From positions 1,187,907,001 to 1,187,971,000 of the forward strand of contig CM028132.1 in assembly GCA_016271365.2 (NCBI GenBank): a stretch of DNA of 64,000 nt, in the 5' to 3' direction. Position numbers and translations under genes: made by a program. Of the stretch, positions 33,476-44,852 are shown piece by piece. Source of the DNA: Neoceratodus forsteri (Eukaryota; Chordata; Ceratodontiformes; Ceratodontidae). Position 1 is the stretch's first letter, and the number at the start of each line of letters is the position of its first letter. The notes under the pieces were generated by a model. That model was not told the DNA's origin, searched no databases, and worked only from the letters and a program-made list of their open reading frames with translations.

Positions 33476-33880
33476 AACAGACAACACCACTGCCATGTTC
33501 TGTATCAACAAATGGGGGGCATAAAGTCCACCAAACTCTGCACAGAGGCAATGAGAATTTGGTCCTTGGCCTCATCTCTGGACATGGCCCTATCGGCCAT
33601 TCATCTTCCCGCAATCGTATCAGTCAGGGCCACCAGAGTGGACTAAGAACAAGCAGGTCCTTGCCACAGTCTTCAGAAGGTGGGGTGTCCCAGAGGTGGC
33701 TCCTTTGCATCCTACCTCAACCATCAGCTTCCACAGTTATGCTGCAGGTCTCCAGCACTGGGGACCATTCCAGTAGATGCTTTAACACTAGACTGAATAG
33801 GAGGTTTCTGTACACCTTTCCTTCCTTCCTTCCCTCCCTCTGATTTACAGGGTACTCCTCAAACTCAGAGATCAGTCAGC
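33476..33880 (+). pseudogene. DIRS RNase H end and linker, element C
   Basis: Frames contain the DN-T-AMFC.NKWGG-like block (about 33480-33530: NTTAMFCINKWG in reading), the C-terminal PAIVSVRATRVD-like block (33600-33645), and the linker W...FLYTFP at about 33790-33840. Multiple stops. Positioned directly after a truncated gag. Confidence 0.55.
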
Positions 33881-34099
33881 CATCATGATTCTGGTGGCCT
33901 CAGATTGGACGAGGCAGCCTTTGTACTCCCTGCCCTCACCCTGTCAGTCAGAAGCCCATCAGACTGCCAGCAACCCACAGTCTCCTGACTCTTCACAAAC
34001 AGGGATAGCATACCCCAACATCCAGTCTCTTCACCTCAAAGCCTGATACTTGCAGTTTCTCGAATCCCAGTACTGGATCGAGTTCTGATAATCCTTCAA

Positions 34100-35056
34100 A
34101 TGTCTTAAAAAAAACTGGCACTAAGACTTATGCTTCCAAGTGGAAGAGGTTTGCCCTATGGTGCAAGGATAAAGGATAGCCCCTCTGCAGGTCAATCCTC
34201 CTTCCTTTTGGACTATTTGGTCCACCTTCAGAAAGCAGACTTTAAAGCCTCTTCCTTGAAAATACATGTAGCAGCCATCTCTGCTTATCTTTCCACTGCG
34301 AAGAGAGATCCGTCATTCCTTAGCCCATTTTCAAAAGGTTTTCAAAGACCTTTTGCACCTGCAACCTCCACTGGACTTGAACATCTGTATAGCCAAGCTC
34401 ATGGATCCACCCTTCGAGCCCATGGCTTCTGCTCACCTAAAGTTCATCACCTGGAAGACATTTTTTCTGATTACCATCACTTCTGCTAGAAGGATTTCAG
34501 AGCTGAAAGCTCTGTGCATCAAGCCCAACTACATCACTATCCACAATGACAAAGTGGTACTTAGGACAAACAGAACATTTTTGCCCAAAGTGGTTTCTGA
34601 GTTCCATCTCAACCAGTCTTGTCACTCTCCCTGTCTTTTTTACGGAAAATTCCAGTCCTGGGGAGCACAAGCTGCATACCTTGGATGTGAAAAGGGCTCT
34701 GACCCACTACTTGGAACACACCGAGCAGTTCAGAGAAGCTCATACTCAGCTTTTTCTCACCTATGGTGAGGTGGGCAGAGGAAAGCCAGCTACGAAAAGA
34801 ACCATTTCTCGCTGGATTGTCTCTTGTATTCAATTCTGTTACAGCAAAGCTGGTGAACAGCCCCCTCAGGGCCCATTGTACTAGGGGCACTACTGCCACA
34901 GTGGCAGCTACAAGGGATATCCCCCTGCTTGCCATCTGCAAAGCAGCCACATGGAAGACTGTACACACGTTCACAAGGCATTACTGCCTGGATGTGCAGT
35001 CCAGATTGGATGCCAAGTTTGGCACAGCAGTGCTGCAGTGCCTCTTTCCAAAGTAG
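34100..35056 (+). pseudogene. DIRS tyrosine recombinase, element C, with intact catalytic C-terminus
   Basis: N-terminal region: TKTYASKWKRFALWCKDKG (34115-34170, frame broken). LKFITWKTFFLITITSARRI (34440-34500) holds the first catalytic Arg. ORF 34546-34884 reads HKLHTLDVKRALTHYLEHTE and TISRWIVSCIQFCYSKAGEQ. ORF 34763-35056 includes HCTRGTTATVAATRD (HxxR, codons 34874-34885) and TFTRHYCLDVQSRLDAKFG with the nucleophilic Tyr at 34982-34984, ending at a stop after LFPK. All C-terminal catalytic residues are present, unlike A and D. Confidence 0.8.
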
Positions 35057-35094
35057 GTTCTGTACCCACCTCCCAGCTGTACTGCTTTGTAGTC

Positions 35095-35190
35095 TGCACT
35101 TGTCAGTCATACTAAAGGACTCCTGGAGTGAGAAGAAAAAATTATTCACCATAGTAATATTGTTTCTTCCAAGGTGTCCTTTAGTATGAT
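35095..35190 (+). repeat. Element C internal complementary region
   Basis: cagtcatactaaaggactcc at the left and aaggtgtcctttagtatgat at the right form a self-complementary block. The right half (ttattcaccatagtaatatt, gtttcttccaaggtgtcctt) is the reverse complement of 40588-40640, the outer right end of the element. It follows the recombinase stop by about 40 bases. Confidence 0.75.
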
Positions 35191-35229
35191 TGACCTCCCA
35201 CCCATCCTTCCCTGCATAACCTAACTGGG

Positions 35230-35425
35230 GAGGAAAAGGGGAAATTGTTTAACCAGGAAAGGCACACTAAGCCAGAGCTTATTTCAAAGTGTGATCTGGG
35301 AGTACAAGGAAGTTAAGTGACTTACTCAGGGTCACATGGTATGCAAGTGGGGGTGTTGGGATTCAAACCCAGGTCTCCAGGTTTGCAGCTCAGTGCCCTT
35401 AATCACTGCACTATATTGCCTCCTA
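35230..35425 (-). mobile_element. MIR-like SINE (minus) with LINE-derived tail
   Basis: On the minus strand it starts with a tRNA-like head: A box TAGTGCAGTGA (35413-35403) and B box GGTTTGAATCC (35369-35359). The core follows, the complement of agttaagtgacttactcagg and gtcacatggtatgcaagtgg. The spacing and wording resemble the CORE-SINE/MIR group strongly. The 3' tail at 35230-35300 (taaccaggaaaggcac) resembles the 3' end of the minus LINE at 55706-55790. Transcribed by RNA polymerase III in active relatives. Confidence 0.8.
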
Positions 35426-35439
35426 TCTGGGGATGTCTG

Positions 35440-36785
35440 TGCTTTTATTTCTGTAGCCACCTTATAGTGGCGCGGTTGCGCCACCGTAGTTAGGATTGAG
35501 TGGCCACTTACATACTAAAGTCAAAAGTTTGGACATTAATAACTTTGGACCCATCCAATGGATTTGCCTGAAATTTGGTACACGTGTTGGGGTGCACTAG
35601 ATCTCTTGATTTGCCAAATTGCGTATATGTCTGAGTGCTGGTCTTCGTGTACGAAAGCGCTGAAAAATGCAAAATTATCCATTTTTGAAGGTACCTTTTG
35701 GCATTCTTAATTTGGTCCTGCACGGCCGTCATGTGGTGTGCCGCTCTGCAAGATGGCTTGGTTGAAAGAGCTTTGGTGGCTGAACATGCCGCTTTTGTTC
35801 GTGAACAAATATTAAGGCATTCAAAAGTTATGGCACTTTTAAGTTCCCATTATAAGTCAATGGGAAAATTTATATGTATATCTTCTGATCAAGAATGGGG
35901 TTCTGGCCATCTGGTCTCGCCTGGCGATCAAAGAATTTGCAGCCTCGCGGTTCAAGAATCTTTGTTCCCGAGGAATTTTCAAAATTCTTTGACCGCGAGG
36001 TCCAATCTTGTTTTCAGTTTTCCAATCACACAAACACAAATATCTCGGCTTAGGGTCACTTCTGAAGTAAAACTTCATGGGTTTTACTCGGGGACACTGA
36101 TCTATCAAGCCATGGCTTTGGTTCCATCCAAATCAGTCAAAAATAGTTATAAGCTTTTAAAATCTTAATTGCGTCTTCGTGGTCGCTAACCATCTTTGAT
36201 CACGAGCCTGCAAATTCTTTGATCGTGAGATTCTTTGATCGCGATCTTGCATCGTGACCTAAAACACTAATATCTCGCTCAGGGTGGGCTAGGGACACAA
36301 ATGAGGGCTTGTTTTGCCTTAGAGGGTACGCTCTGTTTCAATCCATGCCATTGGTTTGGTTCAAATCAATGAATAAATCGCTGCTTCACCCTTTTTTATT
36401 CTTGATCGTGAGCCTGCAAATTCTTTGATTGTGAGGCTGCAAATTCTTTGATCGTGAGATTCTTTGATCGCGATCTTGCATCGTGAGCGAGGGACGAGAT
36501 GGCCGAATTTAAAAATAATTTTTCTCAGCCCATGGGTGCCATAGGAAGTCAAATGAGGGTGGGTTTTACTCAGGGGCTTTGTTCTGTTAAACCATGGTGG
36601 CGATTTACTGCAATTCCTCCAATTTTTTGATTTATTACATTTTTATTCTTTGTTCGTGAGCTTGCAAATCTTTTGGTCATGAGATTCTTTGACCATGATC
36701 TTGCATACTGAGCAGGGACAAGATGGCCCAATTTAATTAAATTTTCTTAGCCCAGAGGTGTCCTAGGAAGTCAAATGAGGATGGG
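35440..36785. repeat. Complex diverged tandem repeat, unit about 240-260 bp
   Basis: Units are marked by attctttgatcgtgagcctg / gcgatcttgcatcgtgagcg and by ggaagtcaaatgagggtggg, then ttctgttaaaccatgg. Copies start near 36200, 36400 and 36640, and the array resumes after the LINE at 38361-38510. The sequence gcctgaaatttggtacacgt near 35567 shows the block began earlier. No coding role. The LINE at 36790 inserted into one unit. Confidence 0.7.
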
Positions 36786-36789
36786 TTTT

Positions 36790-38361
36790 AATCAATCAAT
36801 CAATCAAAATCTTTATTTATTCAGGCGAACATCATTGAGCATAGCTCATTTACATGATGGACCTGAGTGGTCATAACAAAAAGGTTACAGATTGTATACA
36901 AAAACATGATATTGAATAAGCACAAATACAACCATTTATGAGTGAGATAGCTGTACAAATATTTACATATATACAAGGCAAAGGACAGTAAACCTAAAAC
37001 CTAATAAAGGAGAGAAACAAACAGTTTAGTAGGGATAAGGCTTGGATAATGGTACATGGGTGGGCATATATGTATGAGGTTTGATGGGGAAAGGACCAGA
37101 GGAATGATAGAAGAATAGGGAGGAGCTTTAAAGAGGGGGGGAGAGGGGTGGAGGAGAGAGGGGTGGGAGGGTGGGGGTGTGGGAGGACTAGGCCTTGTGA
37201 GCAATTGCACGAATCTGGGATTAGGCTGGTATACAGCTTTTTGAAGGATGTAAGAGGAATCAGTGTATCCATTTTCAATGACTTTTGGATAGAATTCCAG
37301 ATAAGTGCCAGGGAATAACTGATTGCAGCTCTTCCATACCGGGTAGTGATAGGAATCTCAGCAGGATCAGTTTGTTGATCCTCAAGGTGTAGGGCCTGGA
37401 TGTGATCCGTGGAAGCAGTCTGAGATGTAGGAAGGAGTTTGTTTGTCAGAGCTTTATAGATCCAGATAGCAGCATTTTTTTCTTCTATGTTGCAGGGATG
37501 TCCAACTGACTGCATTGTAGAGAGAGCAATGATGGGTGCTAGAGGGAAGGTCAGTAATGAATCTAATAGCTCTATGATACAGGGTGTCTAATTTGTTTAG
37601 ATGGGAGAGGGAGCAATGACCATAGAGGAAGTCAGCATAATCAATGAGGGACAGGAATGATGCTAGGATTAATCTTTGTTTGGAATCTTTGGTCAGGTAG
37701 TGTTTGATCCTATAGAATAGACCAAGTCTTTGTCTTAGCTTTTCAGGAGCTCTTCAACGTGGGTAGTATAGTCTAGTTTATTGTCTATCCATACTCCTAG
37801 GTATTTGAATTTGTCAACATATTCCAGATTTTCACCAAGGATGGTAGAGAGTTGTGGGAGGGTGAATGATGGGATAGTGGAAGAACAGTTCTTGGTGGCA
37901 AAGAACATAGCTTTAGTTTTCTTGGCATTTAGTAATAATTTCTTTTCTAATAGGTTGTGCTGAAGGAGGAGAATTCAGACTGTAGGAGGTCACAGGCTTT
38001 TGATGGTGAGGGATTGCTCACATATAGTACAGTGTCATCTGCAAAAGGTGGATATTAGAAAGTGAGATTGGAATCAATATTGTTGATGTAAATGGCAAAA
38101 GGATGGGACCAGGATGGAGCCTTGCAGTACACCTCTTAGGAGTGGTTTAGAGGTAGATAGATCACCTTCATTTTTTACCAGTTGTAATCTTCCGGAGAGA
38201 TAGCATCTGAACCATTTAAGAGAGAGTGAGTCAAGGCCTATGGAGTTCAGAGAGGAGATTAGAAGATCATGATCCACAGTGTCAAAGGCTTTGCTTAGAT
38301 CCAGAAACACAGCACAGGTATTATTCTTTTTGTCTAGGGCAGTCTGCCAGTAATTTGTGAC
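36790..38361 (-). mobile_element. L2/Rex1-like LINE, 5'-truncated (minus), inserted in satellite
   Basis: The 3' tail is an (ATTG)n repeat, read as aatcaatcaatcaatcaaaa at 36790. C-terminal coding 36994-37515 contains ITTRYGRAAISYSLALIWNS. RT motif A FLDLSKAFDTVDHDLL and motif B GVLQGSILVPSF lie at 38074-38310, and motif C FADDTVLYVSN at about 38010-38045. The copy is truncated just 5' of motif A. Removing it rejoins the satellite (gggtttt / ttttgctcag), with TTTT as a possible short target duplication. Confidence 0.8.
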
Positions 38362-39190
38362 TTTTGCTCAGTGGGCTTCGTTCTGTTGAACCATGGTAGT
38401 GGTTTACTGCAATTCTTCTATTTTTTAATTAAATTTTTATTCTTTGTTAGTGAGCCTGCAAATTCTTTGATCGTGAGATTCCTTGATCGTAAAATAGGAA
38501 CAAGATGGCCAGATTTCTTATAATGGAATAGATAGGAAATTTTGCCAATCTTTGACATTGAATATCTCGAAATGGTTTGGTCTTTTACTTGAAATTTGGA
38601 GGGAAAAGCAACATCCCACAGATGTGCCTTTAAGTGGATTAGTCAAAAATATTACAGGGTGGCAAATTCACGGCACTATGAAGTTGGCACTTTTCACATA
38701 GGATAACATTACGGCGTCCGCCATATTACAGGAATTCTTTGCCGCCTGCTGGAAAATAACAGTTTGGTTTTTGGCTGAAATTTGAAGGAAGAAAGCCAGC
38801 ATCCTACAAATGTGCCTTTTGGTCGTTTGGAGAAAAAATATTACAGGGTGGCAAAGTTACAGCACTCTGAAGTTGACGATTTGTCCCATAGATTACATTA
38901 TGGTGTCCGTCGGCCTTTTCAGGGCTCGTGTCTCAGAAACGGAGTGAGATATGGACTTTTGTCAAAAAATGCTTGGCCCTACCTCAACAGGGGGGCTAAG
39001 CAAAAGCTAACCAGGAAAGTAATAATTCATACAAAATTTTAATTTTTTCCTCACGTCATACGGTTCCTGAGATATAAGCAATTTAGTATTCCAAGTCGTA
39101 CTTTTCTGCTCTGAAGTTGATTATAATGCATACATTATTTATTTTCAATTAGTTTTTCAGTGCAGTTTTTGGGAAAAGAAGAAGTGTGCC
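38362..39190. repeat. Satellite continued, then 189-bp tandem pair
   Basis: 38362-38510 continues the unit interrupted by the LINE. From about 38560 a second repeat type starts. gaaatttggagggaaaagca...atattacagggtggcaaa appears at about 38590-38665 and again at 38781-38855, a period near 189. Both copies contain aacattacggcgtccg / tacattatggtgtccg. No coding sequence. Confidence 0.7.
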
Positions 39191-39284
39191 CTTTTGTTAC
39201 CTGTGACATGCGTTTCCAGTTGCGCTTCTGTTAACCATTCAATCACCGTTCCTGTCTACGCTTCCATGTGCGAACGGTTTGCTT

Positions 39285-39600
39285 TTCATGCACTTGCATT
39301 TCTGTTTCTATTGTCTTTACTGTTGTTGTTACTGTTACCATTTACGCTTTATTATTGCGGTACCATGACCTTATGTGTAATAGTTTATGCTTTTCATATG
39401 CACTTGCATTTCTGTTTCTATTGTCTTTACTGTTGTTGTTACTGTTACCATTTACGCTTATTATTGCGTACCATGACCTATGTAAACAGTTTATGTTTGA
39501 TGCACTTATGCTTGTTTTTATTGGCTTTATTGTTGCTGTTACCATAACCATTTGCATTTACAACTGTGGTTCCGTGAGTGTGTGCATTATGGTTTATGTT
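39285..39600. repeat. Tandem repeat, period about 115 bp, poly-Thr/Val/Leu codon-like
   Basis: cttgcatttctgtttctatt, then actgttgttgttactgttac occurs at about 39291 and 39406, with more diverged copies near 39510 and 39640. The plus frames look like long hydrophobic ORFs (FLFLLSLLLLLLLPFTL) because of the repeat, and are not credible genes. Confidence 0.75.
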
Positions 39601-40252
39601 TTCGACAAAGCCATGCGTTCTGTTTACTTGGGTGGTGGTGGTGTTGTGTTACTGTTACCATTTGCGCTATAATTGTGGTACCGTGAATGTATGTGTTACC
39701 AGTTGCATTCTGGATGCACTTCTGTCTGATGTCTCCGCTTACGTAACTGTTTGGTTCAGCTCACTTACGCCTTGTGTTTCTATTAACGTGTGCTTTGCCA
39801 TTTACGTTTGCTTTGCCATGTGCATTACTGTTGCCGCTTGTTTTTGCTTTGCACTTCCTGTTACTGTGTAAGAAGACATCACATGGCGCGCTGCCGCCAC
39901 TGCATTCCTTTCATTATTTATCATCCTCATTCTCAAAAGAAGAGAGGAAACTCAGTTTATCGTATCAGTTAGGTGTTCTAGCAAATGCTAGCAAAGGACC
40001 GGCTAACCCCTGACCTTTCTGAACATTGGCATCGGGTGGACAATGTTGTCCCAACTCTCGCCCATTCTCCCATACCAGCTTTACATGTGATGGGTGAGAG
40101 TTAGATCGACGACCCCAACGCACACCCCGATGCCGGATGGGGTGGGCTGGGGGTCCAAGGAGGGCTTTCAACCATAACCCTGAATTTCCTAGCTTTTTTT
40201 GCTGTGGAACAACCCTAACTGATGCATTAAACAGAGTTTTTGCCTCTAATTA

Positions 40253-40328
40253 TTTATATATATATATATATAGATATTGATATGTGTGTGTGTGTGTGTG
40301 TATACACACACACACACATATATAAACT
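40253..40328. repeat. Palindromic (TA)n-(TG)n-(CA)n-(TA)n microsatellite
   Basis: tatatatatatatatatag at 40256, then tgtgtgtgtgtgtgtgtata, then cacacacacacacacatata. The TG and CA halves are complementary and would form a hairpin. Confidence 0.9.
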
Positions 40329-40439
40329 TTTATGCACTTTGTTTCATCTACAGTAGTGGTTTGCATGTGTTAGGGTAGTTTAATATATTTTCAGTGACTT
40401 TTTCATTCCTGGTGGAATAGTCCCTTTCCTAGGGCTTAG

Positions 40440-40650
40440 TTTTGCCCTTTTTCAAGGCCGAAACAGTTCTGAAACCCTTCCGCTGACTGTAGGCACACCC
40501 CTGCTCTCTCTTCTGATTGGCCAATGCTCACTACTCATTTATATTGATTCCACCTCCGTGCAGCTGAACCCAGCTGACATACTGCACTTATCAGTCATAC
40601 TAAAGGACACCTTGGAAGAAACAGTATTACTATGGTGAGTCATTTTTCCT
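40440..40650 (+). repeat. Probable right terminal repeat of element C, displaced by 5 kb of insertions
   Basis: tatcagtcatactaaaggac, accttggaagaaacag, tattactatggtgagtca (40588-40640) is complementary to the right half of C's internal complementary region (35140-35185). The segment before it holds attggccaatgctcact and tttatattgattc. Intervening sequence 35200-40440 is SINE, LINE and satellite, so the element was split after insertion. No copy of this repeat was found left of C's gag. Confidence 0.65.
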
Positions 40651-41225
40651 ACCTGCCAACATTATCTGGAGCATTGCTGCCACTTGATCAATTCTTATCT
40701 AGGTAAAAACTGTATTGTTTTTAAAAATGTATTCCTCACTCCACTCTGCCCAGGCATTTGTCACATCTGAATTTGGTTTTACCTATTTCACTTTCAAAAT
40801 GAGCAGTACAGTACTTATCCCAAAAATTGTATCTGGAGCCCTGCTTTTGCCCATTAAGGTGGTTCACTGAGCTCACACCCAAACTCAGGTCACTGGCATG
40901 AGAAGGCAGTGTGGTCCCCACTGGGCCAATGGATGTCCCTGCCAACCATGTTACTTCATAATATTTTTGCAACATTTTGACCCAAAACTTTAAACAGAAT
41001 CTTTTTATGACGCCTTCTTCTGAATATAACAGATGTCATGTAAAAACATAATGGACAAAACGTAATTTTGCTTCAGAAGTGCAAAATCACATGTTGGCCA
41101 GAATCTGAAGAGCAACAGTTGTCACTTTCATGAAGTGGTGTGAAAAATGGCTACGCTGACAATTTTGGGTTTAAATATTGAAAATTACCAAAGTTATGAG
41201 TGTGCCTAGAAAAAGCATAACTTCC
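40651..41225. other. Unassigned sequence
   Basis: No coding, repeat or transposon signal recognised in about 570 bases beyond element C. Confidence 0.4.
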
Positions 41226-41620
41226 ATCCCCAGTGCCATCAAGTGTGTCTCAACCCTGGTGTCGAAGACTACTTTGTCAGGGAGGAAGGTTGTCTACTTC
41301 GACACTGGGGATTGGGCACCCCGATGTTGGCAACTGTAAATTGAGTGTTGGTGGGGGACATAAAGTTGGGGAAGGGGAAGTTGCCTCTGACACTGGTGAT
41401 TGGGCGCCCGTTGTCGGTATGACACTTTGGGGGCACAGAGGGCGAGTATCTCTATATCCCAGACTGCTGGTTTCAGGGGGCAGGAGGTTGTCTGCGCCGA
41501 TGCTGGGGATAGGGCCCTCCAGTGTCGCACGCATCAATTATGGGCATTATGGAGGGAAGGGGAATGAATCAGCACTGGGTGTAAGCACCCCGGTGTTGAA
41601 ATGCATTATTAACAAGTAAC
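41226..41620. repeat. Minisatellite-like degenerate tandem repeat
   Basis: Three diverged units contain a phrase like ggaggttgtct.c.ccgatgctggggattgggcaccc followed by gtgttgg: near 41281-41330, 41385-41420 and 41485-41530. A similar phrase, gctgatggggattgggca, occurs at 53370-53490. The ORFs here on both strands follow the repeat and are not supported as genes. Confidence 0.55.
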
Positions 41621-42059
41621 GTGGCACCAAGGAGTGGGCATCCCCGTGCCCAGTTCAAATAAAGTTGATAATGGCGGACACTCCAGGGGGAGAAAAAAAC
41701 ACCCACGTACAACATGCTCAGCAGGTGTGAGGCTACGCAGTGACATGTAGCCCCATCTCTTCCAAACAAAAACAGTAGAACGGCATACACAGACAGGAGC
41801 TGGCCCTGCCAGCTGATAAATTAGCACATTTCCATAATACAACCACATGTCTTCATGTAGTCATAAAAATTCTGTTATCTTTAGAACAGTGATTTTTAAA
41901 CTGCACATGGTCACAAATGGAATTTTTTTTCTTAAATATTTTAAAAACTACTTATGTTTGAGAGATTAAAACACAAAAGCACATTCCTTGGGTGAAACTC
42001 TATTAGACCTGCAAGTTTCTGGTTTCAAATCCCCTTAGTTTTTTAGTTGAGCTAAAAAA
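41621..42059. other. Unassigned sequence
   Basis: Nothing recognised between the minisatellite and the left end of DIRS element F. Confidence 0.4.
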
Positions 42060-42367
42060 AAGATCTTCCAAGAATTAATGTTCACCATTCATTACTTCAT
42101 GGATCTGCTGAGACCCCATGGGAGTGTATAGCTTTAAAAGTTTAGAGCTAGGGGATCGACATCGGGGACGGTGCCACACATGATGTGACCCTTGTGGGCT
42201 TGCCAGTAATGGATGCCGACCCCTGCATAGCTTAGTTCTGTTCTTCCCGCCGGGTTCCACTCCGTGGGAGCAGCGTTCGCCATTTTGTTACTACACCATC
42301 AGTTTGCCACCACCATCTCAATGCTATATTTCTCCTTTTGCATTTTATGGCACCATTTTCTGTCCTA

Positions 42368-42391
42368 TCTATTTTTTTTTTTTTTTTTTTT
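42368..42391. repeat. Poly(T) tract in leader of element F
   Basis: An uninterrupted T run of about 22-24 bases, 100 bases before the gag start. Confidence 0.9.
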
Positions 42392-42491
42392 TTACAGTGC
42401 TGGGCTCTAGTTTTGCTATTTTTGATTATTTTCCAAGTTCTTAGTCATATCCGGTTCTCAGGGGCCTAAAAAGCAGAACTCTAAGCAGACA

Positions 42492-44852
42492 ATGGATAAT
42501 TTCACTATGTGTCAGTGCCTTTGTGGGAGAAATATGTCCGTTCAGGACCAGCACGACTGCTGTTGGATCTGCCTTGGAGCTCAGCATGACATGGACCATT
42601 GTGACACCTACTTCTTGATGGATTTCTGTACACTTGAGATTCATGCAATGAAGTGGGGTCACTTGCCCCCTACTTTCAGAGGCAGATATCTCACAAGAGA
42701 CTCAAAGGTAAGGTCCCTGGGCTCTTCCCCTGAGCCCCTCCTCAGTATTATACATATTGAGGGAGACCAGGCCTATTCCAGTCCTTGTTTCACCAAGATG
42801 GAGAACCTGAGGGAGGGGTCTGTGGGATGGCCGACCTCTTCCAGGGGGTCGGATGTGCACCCCTCACAGTCCGTGGCCTCTTTGAGGATACAGATGCCCC
42901 CAGTGCCAAAGTTGGAGCTATACCCTGGGCCTAACCGTAAGACTTCTTGGGGTCACGGTTCGGCGCTGTTTCAGCTCCTGGCATTAAGGCCAGTGCTGGT
43001 GAGTGAGATGGTGCCACCTGTGCAACCAGGTCCCCTCCTGATGATGCTTGCAGTGCTAGAAGAGGGAAAGCCCCTGGAGTTAGATGCCTGGTGGAGATCT
43101 TCTGGATCTCATGCCCTTAGTGGTCGGGTGTCCTAGGGGATGAGAGCTGGGATGATCCTGACTGGCTTCTGGGCACTGATGGGGAAAGGATATTTTCTAG
43201 GTATAGTTTAAGGCCTCCATTGAGTTTGGTGTCATCGTCGACAGCTGCTTCAGCGTCCGACGCCCCTTGCGGTGCCATTCCCTTTCTATCGGGCAGTGCC
43301 GGGGATGGCCCTGGTGCTGAAAAGGGGTCAGTGCTGCACACGGCACCAGAGAGGGTTCCGTTGCCACCCTTGGTGCTGAGTGTGGCTCTGGTGGTGTTCA
43401 CAGTGCCGAGGAAAGTTCTGCTTCTGCTTGTGATGTCACCTCCCCTCTCCAACTCTGACTCTCAATGTTGAACCTGTCATTAGGCCTAGCCCAAGGAGCA
43501 GAGATGGGGGCTGGTGCCTCTCTGTTGGTGCCTCACTCCTTGTCCAGAGTTTGTGGCAGCAGTGGCAGGAGTGGTAGTGCTAACTCTACTCCTCTGTCCT
43601 CACCGGAACCATCCGGGCCTGTCATAGTTGGGGATAGGGGCCGCACTGTGGGACCTCTATGGCTCCAGTGTTCCTGCCCGGGGGGGGGGGTGCTCCCCGC
43701 AGGCACTCACCTAGATCGCTCCTCCATGGTTGAGTGTTCTCTGGTGACGAAAGTTTGTCAGGCCCTCACCTTGGGCGAGGTGCCCTGTAAGCTTTGTAGT
43801 CCTGGCAGAGGACCTGGCCTAGTCTGGCATGACCCACCTCCACCTCCAGCTCTTACTGGTATTTCAGGTCCTACGGGTGCTTGACCTGAGAACAGTTCAA
43901 GGACGTCATTGAGTGCCTTTCTCACCTACCTCAGGACACTAGACCAGGCTATTTTCCAGCCTCAGAACCCAGCACCACAACCTCCTGAGTCTAGCTCCTC
44001 ATCATCCTCATCTTTCTCCTTTGAGGAAGAGGACTCTTCCCTTCATGTTGCCTCAGGTGCAGTACCCTTGTTACCAGCAGTTCCTGTTGGAGATGATGAG
44101 GAGCTGTGAATCAACCATTTTTTCAGGCTGCAATCCTGCTTGCCTCACACTGTCCTTCCTAGGGAGTACATTCATGACTTTACAGCCATACCTTTGTGGC
44201 CTAGACCATTTGCAGCAGTATCTAGAGACATTTGGCTTTGTCCCTACACCTTCTCCAACCTGAGGGTCACCCAGTACAGGTATTGCATATCCATGGGGCA
44301 TCCAGGAGCCATTCCACAACCCACTTCTGGGGTCCAGCTCCTGTACCTCCCTCTGGGCATAGGTGCTCAGTATGTTACCATCTGCCAGAGTCTGACTCTG
44401 CAAAGTTTGATGCCTGGGGTCGAAGAGTCTTCTCAGCGGCATACACCATATTGTGCATCTGGGCACATCAAGTGCACCAGGTGAGCTATGGCAGGCACCT
44501 GTGGGCGATGCTGGGACAACTCCTGACATCTTTGCCACACAGTGAGGCAACCAGACAGGCCATATGCCTTTCTTCCCAGGGCATGGAGCTGGCAAGACAC
44601 CAAGCAAGGGCATCCTACAGTGCCAATGAAGTAGCCTCCAGTTTGGTAGGAACTGCAGTCTGCATTAGGTGGAAGGCATGGTTTCGTGTCTTCTGGTTGT
44701 CACCCTCGTCTCGGCATAGGGTGATTGCTTCCAGGGGGCTACTTCTTCTCCTCTTGCAGGGCCAGGCACGAGCTGGCGGGAGCACCTTCCACTCCCAGGC
44801 CATGGGGCCTTCACCTGCCTCTGACCAGTCTCTGCCCTCACCAGGCCCGTAA
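42492..44852 (+). pseudogene. DIRS gag, element F
   Basis: ORF 42492-43136 (214 codons) starts MDNFTMCQCLCGRNMSVQDQ and continues HDCCWICLGAQHDMDHC, the DIRS gag Cys/His module. It ends at a stop. A Pro/Ser/Gly-rich middle follows in mixed frames, then 43909-44109 with a run of nine Ser and an acidic stretch (SFEEEDSS). ORF 44232-44852 (206 codons) contains LPHSEATRQAICLSSQGMEL, RASYSANEVASSLV and TAVCIRWKAWFRVF, equivalent to the capsid-like region of element 1. Two to three frameshifts. The long open parts suggest moderate age. Confidence 0.75.

Noticed and set aside
35230..35425. A functional tRNA gene on the minus strand
   Set aside because: A and B box-like sequences are present, but the cloverleaf cannot be completed and the following core is that of a SINE.
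36790..36815. (ATCA)n as an independent microsatellite
   Set aside because: It is the 3' tail of the minus-strand LINE that begins here.
39194..39672. Long hydrophobic plus-strand ORFs that look like membrane proteins
   Set aside because: They arise from a 115-bp tandem repeat rich in T and TTG; all frames look alike and no start context or homology is visible.
41233..41619. 128-codon plus ORF and the 86-codon minus ORF
   Set aside because: Both follow a degenerate minisatellite and have no recognisable domain.
43981..44010. Poly-serine tract (44000) as a meaningful repeat domain
   Set aside because: It is a short TCN run in the gag linker of element F, with no sign of selection beyond low complexity.
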